Positions 7,447 through 15,530 of a DNA stretch of 64,000 nt are shown one piece after another. The translations under genes and the position numbers were made by a program. The stretch is taken from the NCBI GenBank assembly GCA_910579125.1, contig CAJTTH010000006.1, positions 1-64,000 of the forward strand, in the 5' to 3' direction. The notes beneath the pieces are model-generated. The model saw only the letters and a list, made by a program, of their open reading frames with translations. It was not told where the DNA came from and did not search any database. Position 1 is the stretch's first letter. Every line of letters begins with the position of its first letter. Source of the stretch: an uncultured Oscillospiraceae bacterium (lineage in GTDB: Bacteria; Bacillota; Clostridia; Oscillospirales; Ruminococcaceae).

Positions 7447-8895
7447 TCACTTTCTTGCTGCCATTTTAAGAATATCCCCGAATTTAATTCGGTTTCCGTT
7501 GTGGAGAATGATCGCCTCATAGACCTTGCTGACGATCACTGCGACAAGCACCACCGCCGCCGCGAGTACCGCGACCGCGATTATCGACTGCGCCGTGTCG
7601 AGAGTGCCGAGCATTATCGCACTCGGCAGCGCGAACGGCGAGCTTACCGGAAAATAATACGAGAATATCTGTACGGGGTTCGTAGTCGCCGCGCCGGTAT
7701 CAAGCGAGTCAACGTTGAAGATAACGGGGAAATAAGCGAGGTACATTCCCAGAACGCCGAGTATCGAGTACGGACCCATAGCCTGCTGTAAGTCCTCCAT
7801 TCGCGAAACGGAAGCGCCCACCAGCGCCGCAACCAGCGAGAAGAACATAAAACCGAGCAGGAAGATAATGATTATCAGTATAATATTCAGCGGGCTGAAA
7901 CCTGCCGCGAGGTCGTTCATTGCCTCGGCGATCTGCATTTCGGAGGTCTGAACTCCGCCGAGCCCCTGAGCGGCGTTTTGCAGCGCCTGTTGAATTTCGG
8001 GATCGTTCGCGATCTTCATTGCTTCTCCCATCCAGCCGAACGGCGCGGAGATCAGGAAGCTCGCGAAACCCACCACTCCTATGAGGATAAACTGCCCGAA
8101 GCTCACGATACACATTGCCATGACCTTTCCGATGACTACGGCGAGCGGTCTCACCGATGTGAGCAGCAGCTCCATAACGCGGCTTGTTTTTTCGGTCGCG
8201 ATCGATTGTGCGACAGCGTTTCCGTAGCTGAATATCAGTAAAAACAGCACCAACGATACTACAATGGGAACAAAATAGTTCATAGCGCTCTGGATGAAAT
8301 TCCACTCCTTAGCGCCCGCCTCAACGCGCGAGGTGGTTATTGAAATTTGTGTGGACTCGTATTTCTCGGGGGAAACGCCGGCGTTCAGCAGCACTCTGCG
8401 GTTGATGAGCTCGCTTAACAGCCCGTTGAGCGTATCAATCTCGCCGCCGTCAGCCGTTGAAGTATAGTAGGTCTTAATGTCGTAGCCGATGACCGTGTCG
8501 TCTTCGCCGAGCGCTGCGGTTATCTGTACCGCCGCGCTTGTTTCCTCGGAGGTCTCAAGTTCCTTTACAAGCTCGTCAACGCTTTTCTCGGGAACGCTGA
8601 CGTGCATAAGCGCTTCAAGCTGCGCAATATCGTCCTCTGCTAAAATCTCGGAATCGTCATAAACGTAAACCGCGTCAAATTCGGCAAGCGGGTTTTCATT
8701 GTTATCGCCGATAATGCTGTCAATACCGTTGTCGTCGCCGAGCACTGCGGGAAGAACATTCGTCAGCACGCAGATCAGCGCCACGACAAAACAGGTGATT
8801 ATGTTGCCTACGATGAACGATTTCGTTTTGATATGCTGAATAAGCGTAAATTTGAATACTTTCTGCCAACCGTTAGTTTTCACTTGACTCACCAA
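7447..8895 (-). CDS. ABC exporter permease, NatB/YhaP type
   Basis: Membrane subunit of a two-gene ABC-2 exporter. One transmembrane helix near residues 22-50 is followed by a large extracytoplasmic domain (about 50-225, acidic) and about five helices in the C-terminal half, including a VIGKVMAMCIVSFGQF segment typical of the ABC2 membrane family. Its start overlaps the end of the ATPase gene by 23 bases, so translation is probably coupled. Substrates of this family include Na+ and peptide antibiotics; the substrate here cannot be read from sequence. A terminator follows directly. Confidence 0.87.
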   Translation of the reverse strand: MVSQVKTNGWQKVFKFTLIQHIKTKSFIVGNIITCFVVALICVLTNVLPAVLGDDNGIDSIIGDNNENPLAEFDAVYVYDDSEILAEDDIAQLEALMHVSVPEKSVDELVKELETSEETSAAVQITAALGEDDTVIGYDIKTYYTSTADGGEIDTLNGLLSELINRRVLLNAGVSPEKYESTQISITTSRVEAGAKEWNFIQSAMNYFVPIVVSLVLFLLIFSYGNAVAQSIATEKTSRVMELLLTSVRPLAVVIGKVMAMCIVSFGQFILIGVVGFASFLISAPFGWMGEAMKIANDPEIQQALQNAAQGLGGVQTSEMQIAEAMNDLAAGFSPLNIILIIIIFLLGFMFFSLVAALVGASVSRMEDLQQAMGPYSILGVLGMYLAYFPVIFNVDSLDTGAATTNPVQIFSYYFPVSSPFALPSAIMLGTLDTAQSIIAVAVLAAAVVLVAVIVSKVYEAIILHNGNRIKFGDILKMAARK

Positions 8896-9775
8896 CCTTT
8901 TCTATGAATAATTCGTTGAGCGTAGGCTCGCGAAGCTCGTAGCGTATAAGCGGTATCTTCCGCTCTATTATCATATTGAGCAGCCTGTGCGCCTGTTCCT
9001 CGCTCTGAACGTTATAGCTCGAGCCGTTCGGGGTTTCCTCTGTCGCGGCAAGTCCGCACTCGGCAGCAAGCGGCGAGATGTTCCCCTCCGCCTTGACGGT
9101 GAGCTTTACGCGCCCGTAACCCTTTTTTATCTCGTTGAGATTACCCTGCAATACGGTCCTGCCCTTGTTCATTATGACGATATCGCGGCAGAATTCCTCG
9201 ATCGTCGTCATCTGATGTGAGGACATAATGATGTACTTGTTCTTCTTCATTTCCTCGCGGATAACACTTTTGAAAAGCTCCGCGTTTACGGGGTCGAGAC
9301 CCGACAGCGGCTCATCGAGAATAATAAGCTCGGGGTTCGGCGCAAGTGCCGCGATAAGCTGTATTTTCTGCTGATTGCCCTTGGAAAGCTGCTCCGCGCG
9401 CTTGTTTTTGTGCTCAATAACGGACAGGCGCTCAAACCAATATTCAAGCGCTTTCAAAGCGTCCTGGCGACGCATTCCTTTCAGCGTGCAGAAATATACA
9501 AGCTGATCCATTATCTTTATTTTCGGGTACAATCCGCGCTCCTCGGCGAGGTAGCCGATCGGCTTTTCGGAGGCGAGAAACGGCTTGCCGTCCCACTTTA
9601 CTTCGCCGCTTTCGGCAGCGAGCATTCCGAGTATAATACGTATCGAAGTGGTTTTCCCCGCGCCGTTCGTGCCAAGCAGCGCGAACACTCCCGGGGAGGT
9701 CATCTCGAACGTAAGGTCGTCAACAGCGGTGTAATTACCGTATTTCTTAACGATATTGCTGACCGATAATCCCAT
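8873..9775 (-). CDS. ABC exporter ATP-binding protein, NatA/YhaQ type
   Basis: Nucleotide-binding subunit powering the adjacent permease. Walker A GTNGAGKTT (about 37-45), Q-loop region GYLAEERGLYP, signature LSKGNQQK, Walker B LIILDEPLSGLDP and H-loop SSHQM are all present, plus a C-terminal accessory domain (about 215-300) usual in this subfamily. The ATG at 9775 is preferred; an in-frame TTG at 9784 sits too close to the AAAGGAG. The promoter is a near-perfect sigma-A site overlapped by an 11-bp palindrome, which suggests ligand-dependent repression, for example by a GntR/YtrA-type factor that is not encoded nearby. Confidence 0.9.
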   Translation of the reverse strand: MGLSVSNIVKKYGNYTAVDDLTFEMTSPGVFALLGTNGAGKTTSIRIILGMLAAESGEVKWDGKPFLASEKPIGYLAEERGLYPKIKIMDQLVYFCTLKGMRRQDALKALEYWFERLSVIEHKNKRAEQLSKGNQQKIQLIAALAPNPELIILDEPLSGLDPVNAELFKSVIREEMKKNKYIIMSSHQMTTIEEFCRDIVIMNKGRTVLQGNLNEIKKGYGRVKLTVKAEGNISPLAAECGLAATEETPNGSSYNVQSEEQAHRLLNMIIERKIPLIRYELREPTLNELFIEKVGESSEN

Positions 9776-9809
9776 TTTTACCAACGCTCCTTTTTAATAT
9801 TATCTGTTG

Positions 9810-9838
9810 ATACTGTTTATATATCACATAAACAGTAT
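9810..9838. promoter_or_regulatory. Palindromic operator of the ABC exporter
   Basis: Perfect inverted repeat of ATACTGTTTAT (9810-9820) and ATAAACAGTAT (9828-9838), 7-bp spacer. It covers the -10 hexamer and the start region of the exporter promoter, so a bound dimer would block transcription. Confidence 0.7.
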
Positions 9839-9862
9839 ACATTATTTTTCCGACTTTGTCAA
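9834..9862 (-). promoter_or_regulatory. Sigma-A promoter of the ABC exporter
   Basis: On the minus strand TTGACA (9857-9862), 17-bp spacer, TATACT (9834-9839). It lies about 60 bases upstream of the ATPase start. Confidence 0.85.
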
Positions 9863-9880
9863 GGGGAATTTGAAAATTTT

Positions 9881-9917
9881 TTAAGCAGGTGATATCATTT
9901 TGATATCACTTGCTTAA
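9881..9917. repeat. 17-bp near-perfect palindrome between divergent genes
   Basis: Arms 9881-9897 and 9901-9917 (TTAAGCAGGTGATATCA and its complement with one change), 3-nt loop. It sits 19 bases upstream of the exporter -35. It could be a second operator or a hairpin of an unrecognised transcript. The rest of the 9776-10254 gap holds two promoters and A/T-rich DNA without a gene. Confidence 0.6.
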
Positions 9918-10151
9918 TTATATCATATCCGGATAAGTTTGTCAATACGGTAATTTGTGATTTATTTAAGACAAAAAACAATAAGCAGAGCACGAGTACA
10001 CTTTCGCAATAGTGAAACAACATTTAATAATAAAACATATCTTAATAAATATGCTATGGCATCGCCAACACAAATGCGTTTCAAACACGATATTTATTAT
10101 CAAAAACTTCCGGCATGCCGTTTTTTATACAGCTTTAGTATAATTTAACGG

Positions 10152-10180
10152 TTGACTTTTAACTCAAAATGTGCTATAAT
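10152..10180 (+). promoter_or_regulatory. Sigma-A promoter of the BadF-type gene
   Basis: TTGACT (10152-10157), 17-bp spacer, TATAAT (10175-10180), about 75 bases before the ATG. Confidence 0.85.
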
Positions 10181-10254
10181 TTTTAATATTATGAGACATA
10201 TTTTTAATAGAGAGACAATGTAAAAAACGCCAAATCCGAAAGGGGATCGATAGA

Positions 10255-13200
10255 ATGAAACGTGTAGGACTGGACATAGGTTCAACGACCGTCAAGGCGG
10301 CGATAGTCGGAAAGAACAACGAGCTGCTCTTCGGGCGGTATCAGCGGCATTACTCCGATATCCGCAAAACGGTCGCGGATATCATCGCCGAGGTCGGGAA
10401 CGAGATAAAGGGCGAACGCGTGATGATCGCGGTCACCGGTTCGGGCGGAATTTCCGTTTCCAAATGGCTGGGAATACCGTTCGTTCAGGAGGTCGCCGCG
10501 GGTACGGACGCGATAAAGGCTTTCGCACCGCAGACCGACGTAGCTATCGAGCTCGGCGGCGAGGACGCGAAAATTACATACCTCACGGGCGGTCTTGAGC
10601 AGCGTATGAACGGAAGCTGCGCTGGCGGCACAGGCGCGTTCATCGACCAGATGGCTGCGTTGCTGAACACCGACGCTTCGGGGCTTAACGAGCTTGCGAA
10701 AAAGCACACCACGATCTACCCGATAGCCTCGCGCTGCGGCGTTTTTGCCAAGAGCGACATTCAACCGCTCATCAACGAGGGCGCGAAAAAGAGCGACGTA
10801 GCCGCGTCGGTTTTCCAGTCGGTGGTAAATCAGACGATAAGCGGACTTGCGTGCGGCAAGCCTATCCGCGGAAACGTCGCATTTCTCGGCGGACCGCTCC
10901 ACCATCTGTCGGAGCTGCGTCGGCGCTTCATCGAAACGCTGAATTTGCAGCCCGAAAACATCATCTTTCCCGAAAACGCGAATCTGTTCGTCGCGATCGG
11001 CTGCGCACTGTCCGAGGAGACCTGCGAGCTTGACATCGACGAGCTTGTACAGAACGTTTCCGTGCTCGGCGATAATCAGCTCCGCGAGGTCGAGCGATTA
11101 GCACCGCTTTTCAAAAACGAGGACGAGCTTGCGAACTTCCGTGCCCGTCACGCAAAGTCAATAATTCCCACCGCCGACATAAATTCCCATTCGGGCGCGT
11201 GCTATCTCGGTATAGACGCGGGCTCGACTACCACAAAGGCGGTGCTGCTTAATAAAAAAGCGGAGATAATGTACTCGCATTACGCTGGCAATCAGGGCGA
11301 TCCGCTGAAATCGGTCATCGGCATTCTCAAGGAAATTTACGCTCAGCTGCCGGAAAATGCATACATAGCGAAAACCTGTACCACGGGTTACGGCGAGCAT
11401 CTGATAAAAGCGGCGCTCGGCGCCGATTTCGGTGAGATCGAGACCATGGCGCACTACAAGGCTGCCGATAAATTCCTCCCCGGCGCGGAGTTTATTCTCG
11501 ACATCGGCGGGCAGGATATGAAGTGTATGCGCGTCAATAACGGCGAGATTGAGAGCATTCTGCTCAACGAGGCTTGCTCGTCGGGCTGCGGCTCGTTTAT
11601 CGAGAATTTCGCGAATGCGCTCGGCATGACAAGCGCCGAATTTGCCGTGCTCGGACTGTCGGCGCAAAATCCCGTCGACCTCGGCTCTCGCTGCACGGTA
11701 TTCATGAACTCGCGCGTTAAACAGGCGCAGAAAGAGGGCGCGACCGTCGCGGATATTTCGGCGGGTCTGTCCTATTCGGTAGTCAAGAACGCGCTCTTTA
11801 AAGTAATAAAGCTGCGCGACACCGCCTCAATGGGCGAAAAAATCATCGTTCAGGGCGGCACGTTTATGAACGACAGCGTTTTGCGCGCGTTTGAGCTGAT
11901 AGTCGGCAAGGACGTTATCCGCCCCGACAAGGCGGGCTTAATGGGCGCATACGGCTCGGCACTCATCGCGATTGAACGCGACGACGGCAAGCCGAGCACT
12001 ATTGCGGCGCTTGATAAGCTCAACGGCTTCAAGGTCGAGAAAACAACTGCGCGGTGCGGAAAATGCTCCAACAACTGCTTGCTCACGATCAGCAAATTCC
12101 CCGACGCCCGGAGCCCGGGTGGCAGCAAACGCTACATCAGCAACAACCGCTGCGAGCGCGGTGCGGGAAACGTTTCGGCGGGCGAAAAGCTCCCGAACCT
12201 CTACGATTACAAATATCATCTGCTTTTCGACCGAGAAAGTCTGAATGAAGACACCGCAAAGCGCGGCGTTATCGGACTTCCGCGCGTTCTCGGAATGTAC
12301 GAGAATTTCCCGTTCTGGCACAAGCTGTTCACCGAGCTTGGATTTTCCGTGAAATTATCGCCGAAATCCTCGCGCGATATCTACGATATGGGCATCGAGA
12401 CCATGCCGAGCGAGAGCGTATGCTATCCCGCAAAGCTCGCGCACGGACACATTCAGGCGCTTATCGACGACGGCGTAAAGCTGATCTTCTACCCGTCCAT
12501 GCCCTACGAAATGGCGGACAACAACGGTGGCGACAACCACTACAACTGCCCCGTGGTCGCAACATACAGTGAGGTCATCAAAAACTCCGTTCCCGAGCTT
12601 CGCGAGACGGTAAAGTTTATGAACCCTTTCCTGCCGATATTCAACGAAAAGCGTATGGCGGAGCGTCTTTACGAGGAATTTACCGCTGCGCTCCCCGAAA
12701 TGAACATAACCAAGCGCGAGATTGAGACCGCGCTCGAAAAGGCATACGCCGAGGACGCGGCGTTCAAGGAGGATATGCGCAAAAAGGGTGAGGAAACGCT
12801 GAACTTCCTCAAGGAGAACGGCAAGCGCGGAATTGTCCTTGCGGGCAGACCCTACCACGTCGATCCCGAGATAAACCACGGTCTCCCCGAGATGATATCG
12901 GGCTACGGCTTCGCGGTGCTCACCGAGGACAGCGTGGCGCATCTCGGCGAGGTAGTCCGCCCGATACGCGTTGTCGACCAGTGGACTTACCACACGCGGC
13001 TGTACGCGGCGGCTCATGTTGTCGGTGCAAACGAGTGTCTGGAGCTCGTTCAGCTCAACTCGTTCGGCTGCGGACTTGACGCCATAACCACCGACGAGGT
13101 TCAGGAGATACTGCGCAGCTTCGGCAAGCTCTACACCTGTCTGAAAATCGACGAGGTCAACAATCTCGGCGCGGCGAGAATACGTCTGCGCTCCCTCATC

Positions 13201-14559
13201 TCGGTAGTGGACGAGCGTGCGCGGCATAAATACAAGCCCGTGCGCGGTCACGTCGGTTACATACGCCAGCCGGAGTTCACCAAGGAAATGCGCAAGAACC
13301 ACACGATACTCTGTCCGCAGATGGCGCCGATACACTTCGATATGCTCGAAGCGGCGTTTATGCACAGCGGCTACAACGTGATAATCCTCAAGGACTGCTC
13401 AAAGGACGTTGTGGACACGGGCTTGAAGTACGTCAACAACGACGCTTGCTACCCGTCGATATTGATCGTCGGACAGCTTATCCACGCGCTGCAAAGCGGC
13501 AAATACGACCTCGGAAACACCTCCCTGATGATAACACAGACGGGCGGAGCGTGCCGCGCGACAAACTACGTCGGTATGCTGAAAAAAGCGCTCAAGGACG
13601 CGGGCTTCGAGAAGATACCGCTCATTTCGCTGAATGTCGTCGGACTTGAAAAGCAAAGCGGCTTCAAGCTCTCGGCGGGCATGGCGGTTCGCGCGTTTAT
13701 GGGAATTGTTTACGGCGACGTTTTACAGCGCTGCCTGTACAAGGTTCGCCCGTATGAAAAGGTAAAGGGCAGCGCCGACGCGCTTTACGAAAAATGGCGG
13801 CTGTTCCTGCGCGACGAGCTGAAATCGCTCAGTCTGCCTCGTTTCAACAACAATGTCCGCAACATTGTAAAGGAGTTTCTGGAGTTCCCCGTGAACGACA
13901 TAGCAAAGCCTAAGGTCGGGCTTGTCGGAGAAATTCTGGTTAAATTCCACCCCGTTGCGAATAATGATATCATCGGCTTGCTCGAAAACGAGGGCTGCGA
14001 GGTGGTAGTACCCGACCTTATGGGGTTCTTCTACTACATCTGCTCTCACGGAAAGACCAAATCCGAGCTGCTGTACTGCTCGCGGCTGAAGAAATTCGCC
14101 GAAAACTCGGCGATAAAGGCGTTCAAGTTTATGGAGCGCAGCTACCGCAAGGCGGTCACGGGCACTAAATTCGGCTGCCCCGGCGACATCTTTGAAATGC
14201 GCGAGAGCGTCCGTCCGATAGTCTCCCCCGGCAACATCGCGGGCGAGGGTTGGTTTTTGTCGGCGGAAATGCTCGAGCTTATTCACGAGGGCGTGCCGAA
14301 CATCGTATGTATGCAGCCGTTCGCGTGCCTGCCCAATCACGTTACAGGCAAGGGCGTTATAGGCGAGCTTCGCCGCCAGCACCCCGAAAGCAATATAGTC
14401 GCGGTAGATTTCGATCCGGGTGCTTCCGAGGTAAATCAGGTAAACCGTATCAAGCTCATGCTTACCCAAGCGTTCGCGAGGGCGGGAATAAGCCGCAGAT
14501 CGGCAGTTCCGCAGATCGGTGCAACTGATAAGTATTCGGAGCTTGTTAATATGCAATAA
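10255..14559 (+). CDS. Giant BadF/HgdC-type activase with dehydratase-like C-terminus
   Basis: Large (1434 aa) protein of the 2-hydroxyacyl-CoA dehydratase activator family. Two ASKHA ATPase domains are fused in tandem: residues 1-260 (GLDIGSTTVK, GSCAGGTGAF) and about 318-580 (GIDAGSTTTK, ACSSGCGSF). The cysteines in the GxC motifs are those that bridge a [4Fe-4S] cluster in HgdC-like activases. A CGKCSNNC cluster (about 600) precedes a DUF2229-type region (660-890) and HgdB-like domains (to about 1400). It likely uses ATP to drive a low-potential electron, but the substrate is unknown. AAAGGGG precedes the ATG. It has its own promoter. An SPFH protein and PcrA follow closely, possibly as one transcript. 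Confidence 0.88.
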   Translation: MKRVGLDIGSTTVKAAIVGKNNELLFGRYQRHYSDIRKTVADIIAEVGNEIKGERVMIAVTGSGGISVSKWLGIPFVQEVAAGTDAIKAFAPQTDVAIELGGEDAKITYLTGGLEQRMNGSCAGGTGAFIDQMAALLNTDASGLNELAKKHTTIYPIASRCGVFAKSDIQPLINEGAKKSDVAASVFQSVVNQTISGLACGKPIRGNVAFLGGPLHHLSELRRRFIETLNLQPENIIFPENANLFVAIGCALSEETCELDIDELVQNVSVLGDNQLREVERLAPLFKNEDELANFRARHAKSIIPTADINSHSGACYLGIDAGSTTTKAVLLNKKAEIMYSHYAGNQGDPLKSVIGILKEIYAQLPENAYIAKTCTTGYGEHLIKAALGADFGEIETMAHYKAADKFLPGAEFILDIGGQDMKCMRVNNGEIESILLNEACSSGCGSFIENFANALGMTSAEFAVLGLSAQNPVDLGSRCTVFMNSRVKQAQKEGATVADISAGLSYSVVKNALFKVIKLRDTASMGEKIIVQGGTFMNDSVLRAFELIVGKDVIRPDKAGLMGAYGSALIAIERDDGKPSTIAALDKLNGFKVEKTTARCGKCSNNCLLTISKFPDARSPGGSKRYISNNRCERGAGNVSAGEKLPNLYDYKYHLLFDRESLNEDTAKRGVIGLPRVLGMYENFPFWHKLFTELGFSVKLSPKSSRDIYDMGIETMPSESVCYPAKLAHGHIQALIDDGVKLIFYPSMPYEMADNNGGDNHYNCPVVATYSEVIKNSVPELRETVKFMNPFLPIFNEKRMAERLYEEFTAALPEMNITKREIETALEKAYAEDAAFKEDMRKKGEETLNFLKENGKRGIVLAGRPYHVDPEINHGLPEMISGYGFAVLTEDSVAHLGEVVRPIRVVDQWTYHTRLYAAAHVVGANECLELVQLNSFGCGLDAITTDEVQEILRSFGKLYTCLKIDEVNNLGAARIRLRSLISVVDERARHKYKPVRGHVGYIRQPEFTKEMRKNHTILCPQMAPIHFDMLEAAFMHSGYNVIILKDCSKDVVDTGLKYVNNDACYPSILIVGQLIHALQSGKYDLGNTSLMITQTGGACRATNYVGMLKKALKDAGFEKIPLISLNVVGLEKQSGFKLSAGMAVRAFMGIVYGDVLQRCLYKVRPYEKVKGSADALYEKWRLFLRDELKSLSLPRFNNNVRNIVKEFLEFPVNDIAKPKVGLVGEILVKFHPVANNDIIGLLENEGCEVVVPDLMGFFYYICSHGKTKSELLYCSRLKKFAENSAIKAFKFMERSYRKAVTGTKFGCPGDIFEMRESVRPIVSPGNIAGEGWFLSAEMLELIHEGVPNIVCMQPFACLPNHVTGKGVIGELRRQHPESNIVAVDFDPGASEVNQVNRIKLMLTQAFARAGISRRSAVPQIGATDKYSELVNMQ

Positions 14560-14591
14560 CGTTATTGCGGACAAATATAAAGGAGAACATT

Positions 14592-15518
14592 ATGCAGAAA
14601 TTTTCAACAGAGAGCAAAGAGGGCGGATCACAACCCAAGTGGGGAGTTATCGCGATCGTTGTATTGGTGATACTCGCGGTTATCATCGTGGTATTCAACA
14701 GCTTTACGGTGGTGAACGAGGGCTTTATCGGCGTGAAGTATCAGTTCGGCAAGATCGTCGGGCAGAACCTTTCGGCGGGACTTAATTTCCATATCCCGTT
14801 CATCGAGGAGATACAACAGGTGGACACGCGCGAACAGGTTTACCCTGTGACGACCGACGCTTATACCTCAGATACGCAGACCGTGGATACGCTTATGCTG
14901 AAGCTTAACTATTGCTACGACGCGTCCAAGCTGCCGGAGATCATACGCACCATAGGCGTTAACAACGTCGAATCAAAGCTGCTTGTACCGAACGTCGCGA
15001 AAATATCCAAGGATGAGATCGGCAAGGTAAAGGCGGAGGATCTTGTACAGAACCGTTCCTCGGTGCAGAACGCGATCTACAATTCGCTGAAAGAGACGCT
15101 GGAGCCGCAGGGCATTGTCGTTACGGCTTTCGCTATCGAGAACCTTTCGTTTGACGACGCTTTCGAGCAGTCCATTCAGGCTAAGGTGATCGCGGCGCAG
15201 GACGCTCTGAAAATGCAGAACAAGACCGCCGAAAAGGAAGAAGAAGCCAGACAGAAGGTCATAGCGGCTCAAGCGGAAGCGGACTCTCAGAAAATAAAAG
15301 CGGACGCTGAAGCATACGCTATCGAGGCGGTACAGAAGCAGCTCACCCAAAGCCCCAACTATATCGAGTATATGAAGATAATGAATTGGGATGGCACTCT
15401 TCCGCAGGCGATAGGCACGGACGTAAATCCGTTTATCGCGCTCGGCGGCTCAGCCTCGGGAAATACAGGAAATCCGAGCACACCCGCAAACACGACACCC
15501 TCCGGCAACGGACAATGA
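14592..15518 (+). CDS. SPFH/prohibitin-family membrane protein
   Basis: Membrane scaffold protein of the stomatin/prohibitin family, thought to organise membrane microdomains. One transmembrane helix (about 17-38), an SPFH domain (about 42-215), then a charged coiled-coil (KTAEKEEEARQKVIAAQAEA) and a low-complexity Ser/Thr/Asn tail. The ATG at 14592 is chosen because AAAGGAG precedes it. It lies 32 bases after the giant activase gene and 12 bases before pcrA. Confidence 0.88.
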   Translation: MQKFSTESKEGGSQPKWGVIAIVVLVILAVIIVVFNSFTVVNEGFIGVKYQFGKIVGQNLSAGLNFHIPFIEEIQQVDTREQVYPVTTDAYTSDTQTVDTLMLKLNYCYDASKLPEIIRTIGVNNVESKLLVPNVAKISKDEIGKVKAEDLVQNRSSVQNAIYNSLKETLEPQGIVVTAFAIENLSFDDAFEQSIQAKVIAAQDALKMQNKTAEKEEEARQKVIAAQAEADSQKIKADAEAYAIEAVQKQLTQSPNYIEYMKIMNWDGTLPQAIGTDVNPFIALGGSASGNTGNPSTPANTTPSGNGQ

Positions 15519-15530
15519 TCAAGGAGATAA

